From positions 1 to 64,000 of the forward strand of contig CAKUZR010000009.1 of NCBI GenBank assembly GCA_934718065.1: a DNA stretch of 64,000 nucleotides, written 5' to 3'. A program made the translations under genes and the position numbers. The notes beneath the pieces were generated by a model. It had not been told where the DNA came from. It saw only the letters and a program-made list of their open reading frames with translations, and did no database searches. Numbering within the stretch: position 1 is the stretch's first letter; the number at the start of each line of letters is the position of its first letter. This document shows, piece by piece, positions 8,701-16,764 of the stretch. The DNA is from an uncultured Treponema sp. Lineage in GTDB: Bacteria > Spirochaetota > Spirochaetia > Treponematales > Treponemataceae.

Positions 8701-9103
8701 GGCTGAAAACATTCTTAAAGATTTGAATGAAGATAAAGAACGTTTCAGAAAACTGGGGCTTACATTTGAAGAAATGGCATTTTATGACATTTTAATAAAA
8801 ATGCGTGATGAAAAAGGTTTTGAATATGGGGAAGATGTTTTCTACTCTGATGTTGGCATTATGGTAAACAAGAAAATTCAAAAACTTGCCAAAAAGATAA
8901 AAGAACTGATTGATTTGAAATCAAGCTTTACGGACTGGCTGAATAATACAAATGTCCGCAACCAGTTAAAATCAGATATAAAATTCTGCCTGTTTGATAA
9001 TGGCTATCCGCCGATTTATTCACAGGAAGTGTTTAATCAGGTTATGGATCAAGTTGAAAATTACAAAACCTATGAAGAAGAACTTGATGGATGCTATGAT
9101 TAA
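5747..9103 (+). CDS. hsdR: type I restriction endonuclease / DNA translocase subunit
   Basis: HsdR cuts unmethylated DNA after ATP-driven translocation as part of the R2M2S complex. The 1118 residues open with the nuclease domain (RPDILLYVNG...VIELKNP, the D-ExK motif near 145-165). The superfamily 2 helicase core follows: a phosphate loop ATGCGKT near 305, DEAH near 415, and VGFTGTP near 463. A long helical C-terminus ends the protein. AGGA lies seven bases before the ATG. It is the last gene of the operon and appears intact. Confidence 0.95.
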   Translation: MSKLKQFNGRFCEYDFENVFIQYLEEAGWTYQAGDEVARTKLDETLILDDLKSFLKEANPDLPEEDIAHICDTMRLLGGQSQFETLHKAYNYFVDGLQFTGSDGIPRTINFIDFEHTDKNIFKVVNQFTVEYVNNNEKKNRRPDILLYVNGFPLCVIELKNPADDKATIHDAFEQITLRYWRDIPHLLHYCPLACISDGVKTRLGTVKTPYEHFYTWRRINDDEPIADSSLDEFECLVYGVYAPERFLEIFRDYIYFQDKIFDSNEVEIVCRYPQFFATRLLRESIKQSVARHTGKGGTYFGATGCGKTYTMAFLARQLSLRCQKELGSPTVLMIVDRDDLQKQSIKLFGKSKEFLSLGEVKVVKTRKELRDELKIRESGGFYITTIQKFCDRKDDPIGLINERNNIICFSDEAHRTQLENAKQIKFTKDADQNMKALVSKPYAKVLREALPNATFVGFTGTPIDETYQTFGQEIDRYTMEQAVADGLTVPIKYHPRIAKVLADPKTVAQIEAYYKKCAVEGATEEDINASKEAMSSMEIILGEPGRLSKLAIDIHDDFTSRCEKDPERVQKAMIVCANRKIAYDLLMQFKEKYPEWFVEKKHPDGMKVAPEKLSELREMPYIAMVASVGSNDKEEMYNYLGGVKNDERSDKLDVAFKQPESNLRLVIVVDMWITGFSVDTLTYMYNDKPLQKHGLIQTISRVNRKYPGKEFGLIIDYIGIRDNMLEAMKVYGGGQGGKGPSDDDIEQAAEIFRENLEIIKSLFKEFDLSPFIDTNTTDIQRYKLLNLAAEYVYKATEELNLENKGTKAAKKVSFKTYFLKIVKRLRAAYDICQPSGELSDEESALAQSFMAIAGFVRKMSGTTDLDTDSMNKYVAKMVEEALKYSKVENILQEGEQVDILGPEFLERLADVKMPATRLEILMKLLRKKITEYRKVNKASAKKYKEMLDETIALYHDRRKQLSAQEIGDTQEITADQIIANATFQAENILKDLNEDKERFRKLGLTFEEMAFYDILIKMRDEKGFEYGEDVFYSDVGIMVNKKIQKLAKKIKELIDLKSSFTDWLNNTNVRNQLKSDIKFCLFDNGYPPIYSQEVFNQVMDQVENYKTYEEELDGCYD

Positions 9104-9116
9104 TTTTTTTTCCTTT

Positions 9117-11468
9117 CTAATTCGAATAAAGCGCGGCGTAGTTTTCCATCATTTCGTCGAGTTCGGCGTCGTTGTCGGCGCAGAGCGAGCAGGCGAAGTA
9201 CAGGGCAATTGCTGATTCGGTTGTTAGGTAGCCCATTGGAACTGCGCCTTCGCGCCATACTCCGTGCGCTGTTATGTACTGGGAAAAATCAAGGTTTATT
9301 TTCTGCTGGGACGTGCAGTAGAATTTCATTCCGCGGCGGTTTCCGGTCAGCAGCATTGGCTTCAGGGAATAGTCGCTGTCATTCATGTTGCCTGATCCGA
9401 TTCCGTACATTTCTATGAAAATTGAATGAACCGAGGAATATTTTAGCATATTGTTGTAAAGGTCGCTGCGGAAGCCTGGGTAAAGCCGGCACATGAACAT
9501 TTTTCGGCTGGCTTCGGCTAGAAGGCGGGAAACAACATCGCGGTCAAGGTCGGTGATTCCGTTGAACTGCGTTGCAACCGGCCCGCTTTCGCGGAATTTC
9601 TGGGAGGTCTGGTTCCAGTTTGAAAAGATTCCGGGGCGTTCAAAGTGCAGGTTCAGCGGTGAAAGAATTTTTCCGCCGTAAACTACGAAAACTCCGCTTT
9701 TTTCTTTTGTGGCGGTTTCCAGTGCGAGCCGCAGGTTTATTTCGGCTTCTGTGGTTTCAAGCGGCAGCGTGGATGATGCTGTGATGACAATCGGGACTTC
9801 CGAGTCTGAAAAAAGCCAGTAAAGAAGCGCGGCTGTGTAGCTAAGCGTGTAAGTTCCGTGCGTTACAACAATTCCGCTTGCTGTTCCGGCGTTTATTTTT
9901 GAGTTGATTTCCGTGATAAGCTCAGCCCAGTCGGAAGGCTCCAGCTCCTCGCTAAGGTATTGCCCGGCGGAAGTTACCTGCAGCGGCGTGTCCGGGGCAA
10001 TCTGCTCCGCGATGTTCCTAAGAATTGAAGAATCCCCGGCGGAAACTGCTCCGTCTTTGTTTCGGACTGCGGAAATTGCGCCTCCGGTTGTAATCATATA
10101 AATTACGCTTATGTTCAGCTCTTTTTTTATCAGCGATTTTACAACCTGCGGAACGGCCCGGCCTTCTGTTTCCTTCATCACAAGGCCTGTAAGAAATTCC
10201 AGCGGCTGCATCTGGCCGTTCTGAAGAATTTTGCATTGCTCCGGATTTTCATTCAGCGTTTTCTGCACGTACGGAAGCAGGTCTTTTTCGTTGGCAAGCT
10301 CCGTGATGTTCAGCGTGCGCATAAGCTTGTCCGGGGAATGTCCGTTTTCAAAAGTTGAGCGGAGAAGTTTTTTCGCCGTGAAGCTGTGGATTTCGTCCGC
10401 GTCAAGTTTTTTTATAATCCATGCGAAATGCGCCGGCGTGATTTTTGATTTTGAAAGAGTTATGTTTTCCTTGTTCAAAAGACGCGCCAGCTCGCTTGCC
10501 ATCCAGTGCGCCGTGTTTACAGGATTTGCTCCGAGCGCGGCTACGGCTTCAAAAAAGTCAGCTTTTTCTTTTGTGTCGCAAAGAAATTCTGAGCGAAGCC
10601 GCGAAACTCCATACTGCTGCTTGAACCGCTGTCTCCGGGCTTCCGGAAGCTCGATTTTTATTTCCGCCGAAAGTTTTTCTTCCGCGCTTTCAAGGTTTAT
10701 TGTCTGCGGCGGATTCAAATGCTCGAACCTGTTTTTTGAGGAATTCCGTTCCTTGTAAAATTCGGTGCAGGATTTCGCCTCGTTCCAGAGCCGGCTTTCG
10801 CTGCGGATTTTTTCTCCGGCTGAAATCATGTTTTCCTGGCGAGTAAGCTCGTGGTTCACGGCTTTTCTTGCAAAATTGAAGGAATTTAAATTCCTGAGTT
10901 TTACGTAGTAATCCGGAAGCTGCGGATATTTTGAAAGAGCCACGTAGGCGTTGCAGCGGATGTAGCTGTCTTTCTGCTTTGTGTTTTCAAGGTTCAGGTA
11001 TTGCGTTAGCCGCCTCAATTCCTCCAGAAAAATATGGACTTCCTCGCCAAGCTCGAATGAAGGCGCGGTTTTTATGCGGATGCTCGGATTTCCCGCGAAA
11101 GAATAATCCATCCGCGTTTTTCCGTTCGCGTGTGTCAGCCGGCCCAAATCTTCCTCGATTCTTACTTCTTCAATTTTGATTGTTTTCCGGTGGCTGTGGA
11201 ACATAAGGTTCATCGCGCCTTTTTCCGCGATTTTTATTGAATATCCGTTGATTTTCTTTCCGTTCTGAATTTCCGGGAGCGGCGTGTTGATTTTTTCAAT
11301 GTCGGAAATTATTGAAATTCGGCAGCCGAGCGCCTTTGCGAGTGTGTAGACGCTCTGCAGAACTGAAGGTTCAATTGAAATTTTTTTCGTGGAATCGTCT
11401 GTAATGAATACAGATTCCACCGCGGCGAGCTGAATTCTTGTTTCAACGTACACAAATGACTGATACAC
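9117..11468 (-). CDS. GatB/GatE-like domain fused to a type I asparaginase (GatD-like) domain
   Basis: This 783-residue protein starts at GTG (AGGAG eight bases upstream). Residues 1-290 follow the GatB cradle: VETRIQL where GatB has GLEVHVQL, RIEEDLGRLTH, MDYSFAGNPSIRI, and KLRNLNSFNFARKA. A GatB/YqeY helical tail follows to about 445. From about 455 it is an L-asparaginase domain with ITTGG (Thr461) and VTHGTYT. This pairs the two halves of archaeal GatDE in one chain. Key residues are altered. The asparaginase catalytic Asp of HGTD is Tyr540, the TGGT motif is TGGA, and the GatB metal-site segment YRYFPDPD is replaced by NRFEHLNP. I infer it may not be an active amidotransferase. It converges on hsdR. 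Confidence 0.75.
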   Translation of the reverse strand: MYQSFVYVETRIQLAAVESVFITDDSTKKISIEPSVLQSVYTLAKALGCRISIISDIEKINTPLPEIQNGKKINGYSIKIAEKGAMNLMFHSHRKTIKIEEVRIEEDLGRLTHANGKTRMDYSFAGNPSIRIKTAPSFELGEEVHIFLEELRRLTQYLNLENTKQKDSYIRCNAYVALSKYPQLPDYYVKLRNLNSFNFARKAVNHELTRQENMISAGEKIRSESRLWNEAKSCTEFYKERNSSKNRFEHLNPPQTINLESAEEKLSAEIKIELPEARRQRFKQQYGVSRLRSEFLCDTKEKADFFEAVAALGANPVNTAHWMASELARLLNKENITLSKSKITPAHFAWIIKKLDADEIHSFTAKKLLRSTFENGHSPDKLMRTLNITELANEKDLLPYVQKTLNENPEQCKILQNGQMQPLEFLTGLVMKETEGRAVPQVVKSLIKKELNISVIYMITTGGAISAVRNKDGAVSAGDSSILRNIAEQIAPDTPLQVTSAGQYLSEELEPSDWAELITEINSKINAGTASGIVVTHGTYTLSYTAALLYWLFSDSEVPIVITASSTLPLETTEAEINLRLALETATKEKSGVFVVYGGKILSPLNLHFERPGIFSNWNQTSQKFRESGPVATQFNGITDLDRDVVSRLLAEASRKMFMCRLYPGFRSDLYNNMLKYSSVHSIFIEMYGIGSGNMNDSDYSLKPMLLTGNRRGMKFYCTSQQKINLDFSQYITAHGVWREGAVPMGYLTTESAIALYFACSLCADNDAELDEMMENYAALYSN

Positions 11469-11518
11469 GCGAAAAACTCCTAAAATAATAGAAAATTATA
11501 CCGTTTTACAAAATTTTG

Positions 11519-11527
11519 TGATATACT
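11519..11527 (+). promoter_or_regulatory. extended -10 of the trehalase-like gene, leaderless geometry
   Basis: TGATATACT (extended -10) ends nine bases before the ATG at 11537 and no Shine-Dalgarno sequence lies between. The predicted transcript starts within about three bases of the start codon. Confidence 0.5.
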
Positions 11528-11536
11528 TCATACTAA

Positions 11537-12967
11537 ATGAATAAACATGATTTTCCAAAAATCCATTTTTATGATCAGGATTTTGTAGACATTTACAATA
11601 AGACATGGACAATGCTTTCCGATTACTGGATTGATCCAAAAACCGGGGAAAAGTCCTCTGATGGTTATTTTATTTATCCGCGCGGTGAAAAGCTTGTTAT
11701 CGACCAGCTTGAAAGTATTTTTTCATCATTTTTTCTTGTGTATTCAAACCGGAACTATGATGCAAATAGAAATATAGACTATTTTTATTCAAAGCAGGAA
11801 GAAAACGGCGCAATCCGCTGGCGTTACGATGCTAAAACTGGAAAACCGATGGTTGACGATTCCAATCCTCAGGGAGTCGGGCTTCCGCTTTTTGCCTGGG
11901 CTGAATTCAATCTTTACCATAAATCAGCGAATAAAAAGCGCATAAAGGAAGTAATGCCGGTTCTTCAGAAATACATGAACTGGATTGATGAAAATTTCAA
12001 GCAGGAGAACGGGCTTTATGCGGTTCCGGCAACGGCCAGCACAATGTTCAATTCTCCGCGTGAAAATGTTTTCTATCCGATTGATTTTAACGCGGCGGTC
12101 GCAATCAACTGCGCGCACATGTCTGTTCTTGGCGATATTCTGAACGACAAGGATTTGAGCTTCCAGTACAGAAGAAATTATTTTTCAATAAAAACACGAA
12201 TCAACTCAATGATGTGGGATTCTGCCGCCGGATTCTATATGGATCTTGATAAAGACGGAAACAAGCTCCAGGAAAAAACAATCGCCGGATTCTGGCCGCT
12301 TCTTGCGGAAATTCCTAGCGCGGACAAATCTGACGCTCTTATTGCGCATTTCAGCAATCCTGCAACGTTCGGGCTGGAGCATCCGTTTCCTTCGCTTTCT
12401 GCGGACAGTTTTAATTTCAAGGAGTCCGGCCAGGGCTACTGCGGAAGCGTTTTCCCGATGTTCAATTTTATGGTTATCAAAGGTCTTGAAAAATACCAGC
12501 GTTACGAGCTTGCCCGCGAATGTTCAATCCGCCACTTGTACTATGTTCTGGACGGACTTATGCCGGCGGATGAAAACCAGAAGGGCGATTTTTACGAGGC
12601 GTACAAGCCGCTCAGTTCCCAGAAGGCGGAGCTTGACGGTTCGGACTGGTTCCCGCGCAATCATTATATGATTGGAACCGGGCTTTCAACGATTGCCCTG
12701 ATGATTGAAAACGTTATCGGGCTTTCAATAAGCTTGCCGCGCAAAACAGTAGACTGGATTATTCCAAACCTTGAGATTATGGGAATTGAAAATCTTTCCC
12801 TTAAGCGTAATCTTATCACCATATTGAGCAACAAAAGTCCGCGCGGCTGGGAAATTCAGATGGAAAGCGAAAAACTTTATTATTTTACGATAAACATTCT
12901 GGATCAAAAGAAGAAGACTTTGCCGATTCCGTCGGGAAAATGTTCAATGCTTATTGATAAACTTTAA
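11537..12967 (+). CDS. trehalase-like / GH37-GH63 family glycoside hydrolase
   Basis: The 476 residues match the (alpha/alpha)6 barrel of trehalase-like hydrolases. The pattern includes YWIDPKTGEKSSDGYFIYPR, a Trp/Asp-rich WRYDAKTGKPMVDDSNPQG loop, MMWDSAAGFYMDLD, and a late GDFYEAYKPLSSQ-DWFPRN-Y segment typical of the catalytic base region. No signal peptide is seen, so it probably acts in the cytoplasm on a disaccharide such as trehalose or a related glycoside. The substrate cannot be fixed from sequence. It stands alone, divergent from the GatB/asparaginase fusion with a 68-bp shared promoter region. Confidence 0.75.
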   Translation: MNKHDFPKIHFYDQDFVDIYNKTWTMLSDYWIDPKTGEKSSDGYFIYPRGEKLVIDQLESIFSSFFLVYSNRNYDANRNIDYFYSKQEENGAIRWRYDAKTGKPMVDDSNPQGVGLPLFAWAEFNLYHKSANKKRIKEVMPVLQKYMNWIDENFKQENGLYAVPATASTMFNSPRENVFYPIDFNAAVAINCAHMSVLGDILNDKDLSFQYRRNYFSIKTRINSMMWDSAAGFYMDLDKDGNKLQEKTIAGFWPLLAEIPSADKSDALIAHFSNPATFGLEHPFPSLSADSFNFKESGQGYCGSVFPMFNFMVIKGLEKYQRYELARECSIRHLYYVLDGLMPADENQKGDFYEAYKPLSSQKAELDGSDWFPRNHYMIGTGLSTIALMIENVIGLSISLPRKTVDWIIPNLEIMGIENLSLKRNLITILSNKSPRGWEIQMESEKLYYFTINILDQKKKTLPIPSGKCSMLIDKL

Positions 12968-13092
12968 ATGTTTGTAAAATTTTAGTTTTTTCGGAGTTTG
13001 TTCTGTAGAAATTTGATATTGTTATATGGACTGAAAATGGCGTTTCGTAAAAAATGCGTGTTTTCAGTCTATTTGTTATTTACGGAGTCGAT

Positions 13093-14625
13093 ATGGCAAC
13101 ACCAGAAGCAGTTATCGAAATCGGCTCGACAGGTGTGCGCCTGTTGGTTGCTGAATTCACACAGGAACGGAAAAGAAATATTCTTGACCGCGCGGAAATG
13201 CCGGTTTCTCTTGGACGGGATGTTTTTGCAACCGGCTCGATTGCCAGGGAAACTCAGGCGCAAATTCTTCACATTTTGCAGCGTTTCAAGGAGCAACTTG
13301 CGGCCTGGGCAATAGTTCCTGCAGAAACATCTGTTATTGCCACTTCCGCGTTCCGCGAGGCAAAGAACAAAGATCCTGTTATGGATAAAATTCTTCTGGT
13401 TACAGGCTTCCGCGTAAAAGTTATTGATGGAATTGAAGAAAACCGGCTGATGTATCTTGCGGTTTCAGAATGTCTTAAGGAAGAGGCGGCGAAAGTCCGT
13501 TCAGAGGATTCCGTGATTCTTGAAGTTGGCGGAAGCTCCACCGAAATCATGCTGATGAAGAAGGGAAAAATTGCAGGCGCGCACAGCTTGCGGCTCGGCA
13601 CAACGCGGCTTGAGCTGAAAACCCGCGGCCAGACAGCGATTTCCCACGATGATGTTCAACGTTATATAGAAGAATATGCGCTGAACGCAAAAAGCCTTCT
13701 GGAAAGCGAGCTGAATCTTTCTGAAGTGAAGCAGTTTCTTGCGGTCGGCTCAGATGCAACTCTTGCGGCTATAAATGCCGGAAAGCCGATTTCAACGTTC
13801 CTTTGGTCAATTGAGCGCGATGATTTTGACCGTTTTGTGGATGAAATTCAGGAATATTCAATTGATGAATGTGTCGCGCGCTTTAAAATTTCCTACAACG
13901 ATGCGCAGACGCTTTGCGCAAGCCTTTTGATTTACAAGATGTTTGTTCATCACACGAACTGCAGGAATATTATTGTGCCGGAAACAAACATCCGTGAAGG
14001 CGTGATTATAAGCCACAATGACACGGCGGGCGATGAGCTTCAGGAGGAATTCCACCAGCAGATTACTGCGTCGGCGGTTTCTCTTCTTCGGAAATATCAT
14101 GGCGACGAAGGGCACGCGGAAAGAGTCCGTGAGTACGCGCTGAAAATTTATCATTGCCTTGAAAATGAAATTTCACTTGAAAACCGTTCAATAATTCTTA
14201 TGGAAGTTGCGGCGGTTCTTCACGATATTGGAATTTTTATCCGGATGGACGACCACAACCTGCACAGCGAATATATAATCCGCCATTCAGAAATTTTTGG
14301 TCTTACACGGACTGAAAATTTGATTGTGAGCCTGATTGCCCGCTACCACCGCGGAAAACAGATGCCTCAGGACAACGAGCAGTTTCCGGTTTTTGCAAGA
14401 AGCGACCGCATGACAATTCTAAAGCTTACGGCGATTCTTCGCATTGCGGATGCGCTTGACCGGAGCCACGGATATTCTTTGAAAGATATTAATGTTCAGC
14501 TGAAAAACGACTCTTTGATTATAAAAGCGAAGGGAAGCCAGAATCTTTCTCTTGAACGGATTGCGCTGGAAGAAAAAGGCGATTTGTTTGAATCTGTATT
14601 TGGCTGCAAAGTTGTGCTGCTTTAA
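13093..14625 (+). CDS. ppx: Ppx/GppA exopolyphosphatase with C-terminal HD-type domain
   Basis: It hydrolyses terminal phosphates of polyphosphate or the pppGpp 5' phosphate. I use the ATG at 13093 (GGAG five bases upstream), giving 510 residues. An earlier in-frame start at 13054 lacks a binding site. The ASKHA-type N-terminus shows VIEIGSTGVRLLVAEF and IATSAFREAKN, and VILEVGGSSTEIML marks the second phosphate loop. From about residue 315 a helical HD-type domain follows (AAVLHDIGIF, ARYHRGK). It is followed after 12 bases by ppk1, so synthesis and breakdown of polyphosphate are in one operon. Confidence 0.9.
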   Translation: MATPEAVIEIGSTGVRLLVAEFTQERKRNILDRAEMPVSLGRDVFATGSIARETQAQILHILQRFKEQLAAWAIVPAETSVIATSAFREAKNKDPVMDKILLVTGFRVKVIDGIEENRLMYLAVSECLKEEAAKVRSEDSVILEVGGSSTEIMLMKKGKIAGAHSLRLGTTRLELKTRGQTAISHDDVQRYIEEYALNAKSLLESELNLSEVKQFLAVGSDATLAAINAGKPISTFLWSIERDDFDRFVDEIQEYSIDECVARFKISYNDAQTLCASLLIYKMFVHHTNCRNIIVPETNIREGVIISHNDTAGDELQEEFHQQITASAVSLLRKYHGDEGHAERVREYALKIYHCLENEISLENRSIILMEVAAVLHDIGIFIRMDDHNLHSEYIIRHSEIFGLTRTENLIVSLIARYHRGKQMPQDNEQFPVFARSDRMTILKLTAILRIADALDRSHGYSLKDINVQLKNDSLIIKAKGSQNLSLERIALEEKGDLFESVFGCKVVLL

Positions 14626-14637
14626 GGAGGACTTGCT

Positions 14638-16761
14638 ATGGAATCAAGATTTTTTAACCGGGAACTTTCGTGGATTGAATTTAACGGCAGAGTTCTTCAC
14701 CAGGCTTTGCGGAAAGAGCTTCCGCTGCTGGAAAGGCTTCAGTTTCTTTCTATTATATCAAGCAATTTTGATGAATTTTTTATGGTCCGCGTTGCAAGCG
14801 TTAAGCGGCAGTTTTTTTCAAATCCTGAATTCGTGGATATTTCGGGGCTTACGCCGGAGCTTGTGCTTCATCAGATTTCTGCGCGCGCCCACCAGATTAT
14901 CCGGGAACAGCACAGCTGCCTTAAAAATGATATTCTTCCGGGGCTTTCAAAAAAGCATATTACTTACGTGAACCCGGAAAATTTTTCCGCCTCGCAGAAT
15001 GAATATGCGCTGAATTTTTTCAGAAATGATGTTTATCCGCTTTTGACTCCGCTTAGAACTGACACGGAAGTTTTTCCGCATATTGGAAATCTTGCAAAGT
15101 ATGCGGCGTTCCTTCTGAAGCCTATTTCCGGAATCCGCAAGGCTGACGAAAATTTTAAGGGCGATGAAAACGCGCCGCGCATTGCGTTTGTTCAGATTCC
15201 GGCTGGAATCCGGCAGGTTGTGTGGCTTCCAAGCGAAAGCCGCGAAAAGCAGTTTGCGCTTGCGGAAGAAATTATCGCGCAGTACGGAACGCATCTTTTC
15301 CCTGGATTCAATGTTGAGGAAACAATGATTTTCAAGGTTGCCCGCGATGCGGATTTCGCCGTTGACGAAGATTCCGGCCGCAACTTTATTCACGAGATGG
15401 AAAAAGTGCTGGTTCAGCGCCAGTCTTCGTTCCCTGTTGAAATTACCTGCAACAATACAAGCGAAAGAATCCTGAAATTCCTTATGGAAAAACTTGAGCT
15501 TTCCGATGACGATGTTTATTGCGTTGACGGAATTATTGATCCGAACGTTCTTGGCGGTTTGCGCGATGTTGAAGGCGCGGAAAAACTGTGCTTCCCGGAA
15601 TGGCAGCATTTTTATCCGGCGGAGCTTCCGCAGAGCGAGCCTTACTGGGACGTTATAAAGCAGCACGATGTTCTTCTTCACGTTCCTTACGAATCCTACG
15701 AGCCGGTTGTTAAATTTATTTCAGATGCGGCGGATGATCCGAATGTCCTTGCAATAAAAATGACACTTTACAGAACCGGAAAAGATTCTCCGATTATAAG
15801 CGCGCTGGAGCGGGCGGCTCAAAAAGGAAAGCAGGTTGTTGTTCTTGTTGAGCTGAAAGCCCGTTTTGACGAGGAGCGGAATATCGGCTGGGCAAAGGAG
15901 CTTGAAAACGCCGGAGTAACGGTAATCTACGGACTGGTGAATTTGAAAGTCCACGCAAAAATAATTATGGTTATGCGGCGTGAAAACGACACGATTCAGC
16001 GTTATGCGCATCTTGCCACAGGAAATTACAATCCTAAAACCGCGAAAATTTATTCAGACCTTTCTCTGTTCACCGCAAACTACGAAATTGTGAACGACGC
16101 AACTTTGTTCTTCAACCTTGTTACCGGCTATTCAACTTTGCAGAATATGAACCAGCTTGCGATGGCGCCTGTAACATTGAAGTCAAAACTGCTTTCAATG
16201 ATTCAGCGTGAAATTGACAGAAGCGACTCCGAGCATCCTGGGCTGATTATGGCGAAAATGAACAGCCTTACGCATGAAGAAATTATTGAAGCCTTGTACA
16301 AGGCGAGTCAGGCCGGCGTAAAAGTTCTTCTGAATGTGCGCGGAATCTGTATGCTTGTTCCAGGCGTAAAAGGGCTTAGCGAAAACATTCAGGTTGTTTC
16401 AATTGTTGACCGCTACCTTGAACATTCCCGCATTTTCTATTTCCAGAACGGCGGCGATTCGGAGCTTTACCTTTCCAGCGCGGACTGGATGCCAAGAAAT
16501 CTTGACCGCAGAATCGAGCTTATGTTCCCGGTTTTGGATTCTTCAGTATTCAAGGAAGTGAAAAATATTCTTGAAACGTATTTTGAGGACAACGTGAACG
16601 CGCTTATGCTTTCTGAAAGCGGCCAGTGGAACGAAATTCCTTGCAAAAACGAGGAGATGAAAAAGCGCGCGCAGGAAATTCTCTACAAAAAATACAAGCG
16701 CAGAAACGATGCCGCCGCAAAAAAAGCAAAAATCGATTTTGAAGTTCGTCGCAAGGACTGA
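14638..16761 (+). CDS. ppk1: polyphosphate kinase 1
   Basis: Ppk1 builds polyphosphate from ATP through a phosphohistidine. The 707 residues begin with the usual RFFNRELSWIEFN. The autophosphorylated His is in NLKVHAKIIMV (about residue 439), the second conserved His in YLEHSRIFYF (about 596), and YAHLATGNYNPKTAKIYSD completes the active site. AAGGAGG lies just before the ATG. It sits between ppx and an OLD-family gene, with gaps of 12 and 3 bases. Confidence 0.96.
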   Translation: MESRFFNRELSWIEFNGRVLHQALRKELPLLERLQFLSIISSNFDEFFMVRVASVKRQFFSNPEFVDISGLTPELVLHQISARAHQIIREQHSCLKNDILPGLSKKHITYVNPENFSASQNEYALNFFRNDVYPLLTPLRTDTEVFPHIGNLAKYAAFLLKPISGIRKADENFKGDENAPRIAFVQIPAGIRQVVWLPSESREKQFALAEEIIAQYGTHLFPGFNVEETMIFKVARDADFAVDEDSGRNFIHEMEKVLVQRQSSFPVEITCNNTSERILKFLMEKLELSDDDVYCVDGIIDPNVLGGLRDVEGAEKLCFPEWQHFYPAELPQSEPYWDVIKQHDVLLHVPYESYEPVVKFISDAADDPNVLAIKMTLYRTGKDSPIISALERAAQKGKQVVVLVELKARFDEERNIGWAKELENAGVTVIYGLVNLKVHAKIIMVMRRENDTIQRYAHLATGNYNPKTAKIYSDLSLFTANYEIVNDATLFFNLVTGYSTLQNMNQLAMAPVTLKSKLLSMIQREIDRSDSEHPGLIMAKMNSLTHEEIIEALYKASQAGVKVLLNVRGICMLVPGVKGLSENIQVVSIVDRYLEHSRIFYFQNGGDSELYLSSADWMPRNLDRRIELMFPVLDSSVFKEVKNILETYFEDNVNALMLSESGQWNEIPCKNEEMKKRAQEILYKKYKRRNDAAAKKAKIDFEVRRKD

Positions 16762-16764
16762 AAT

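Noticed and set aside
10231-10758. Long open frame opposite the GatB/asparaginase gene
   Set aside because: It is a shadow of the real gene on the other strand with no ribosome-binding site or recognisable protein; the same holds for other antisense frames in the GC-richer region.
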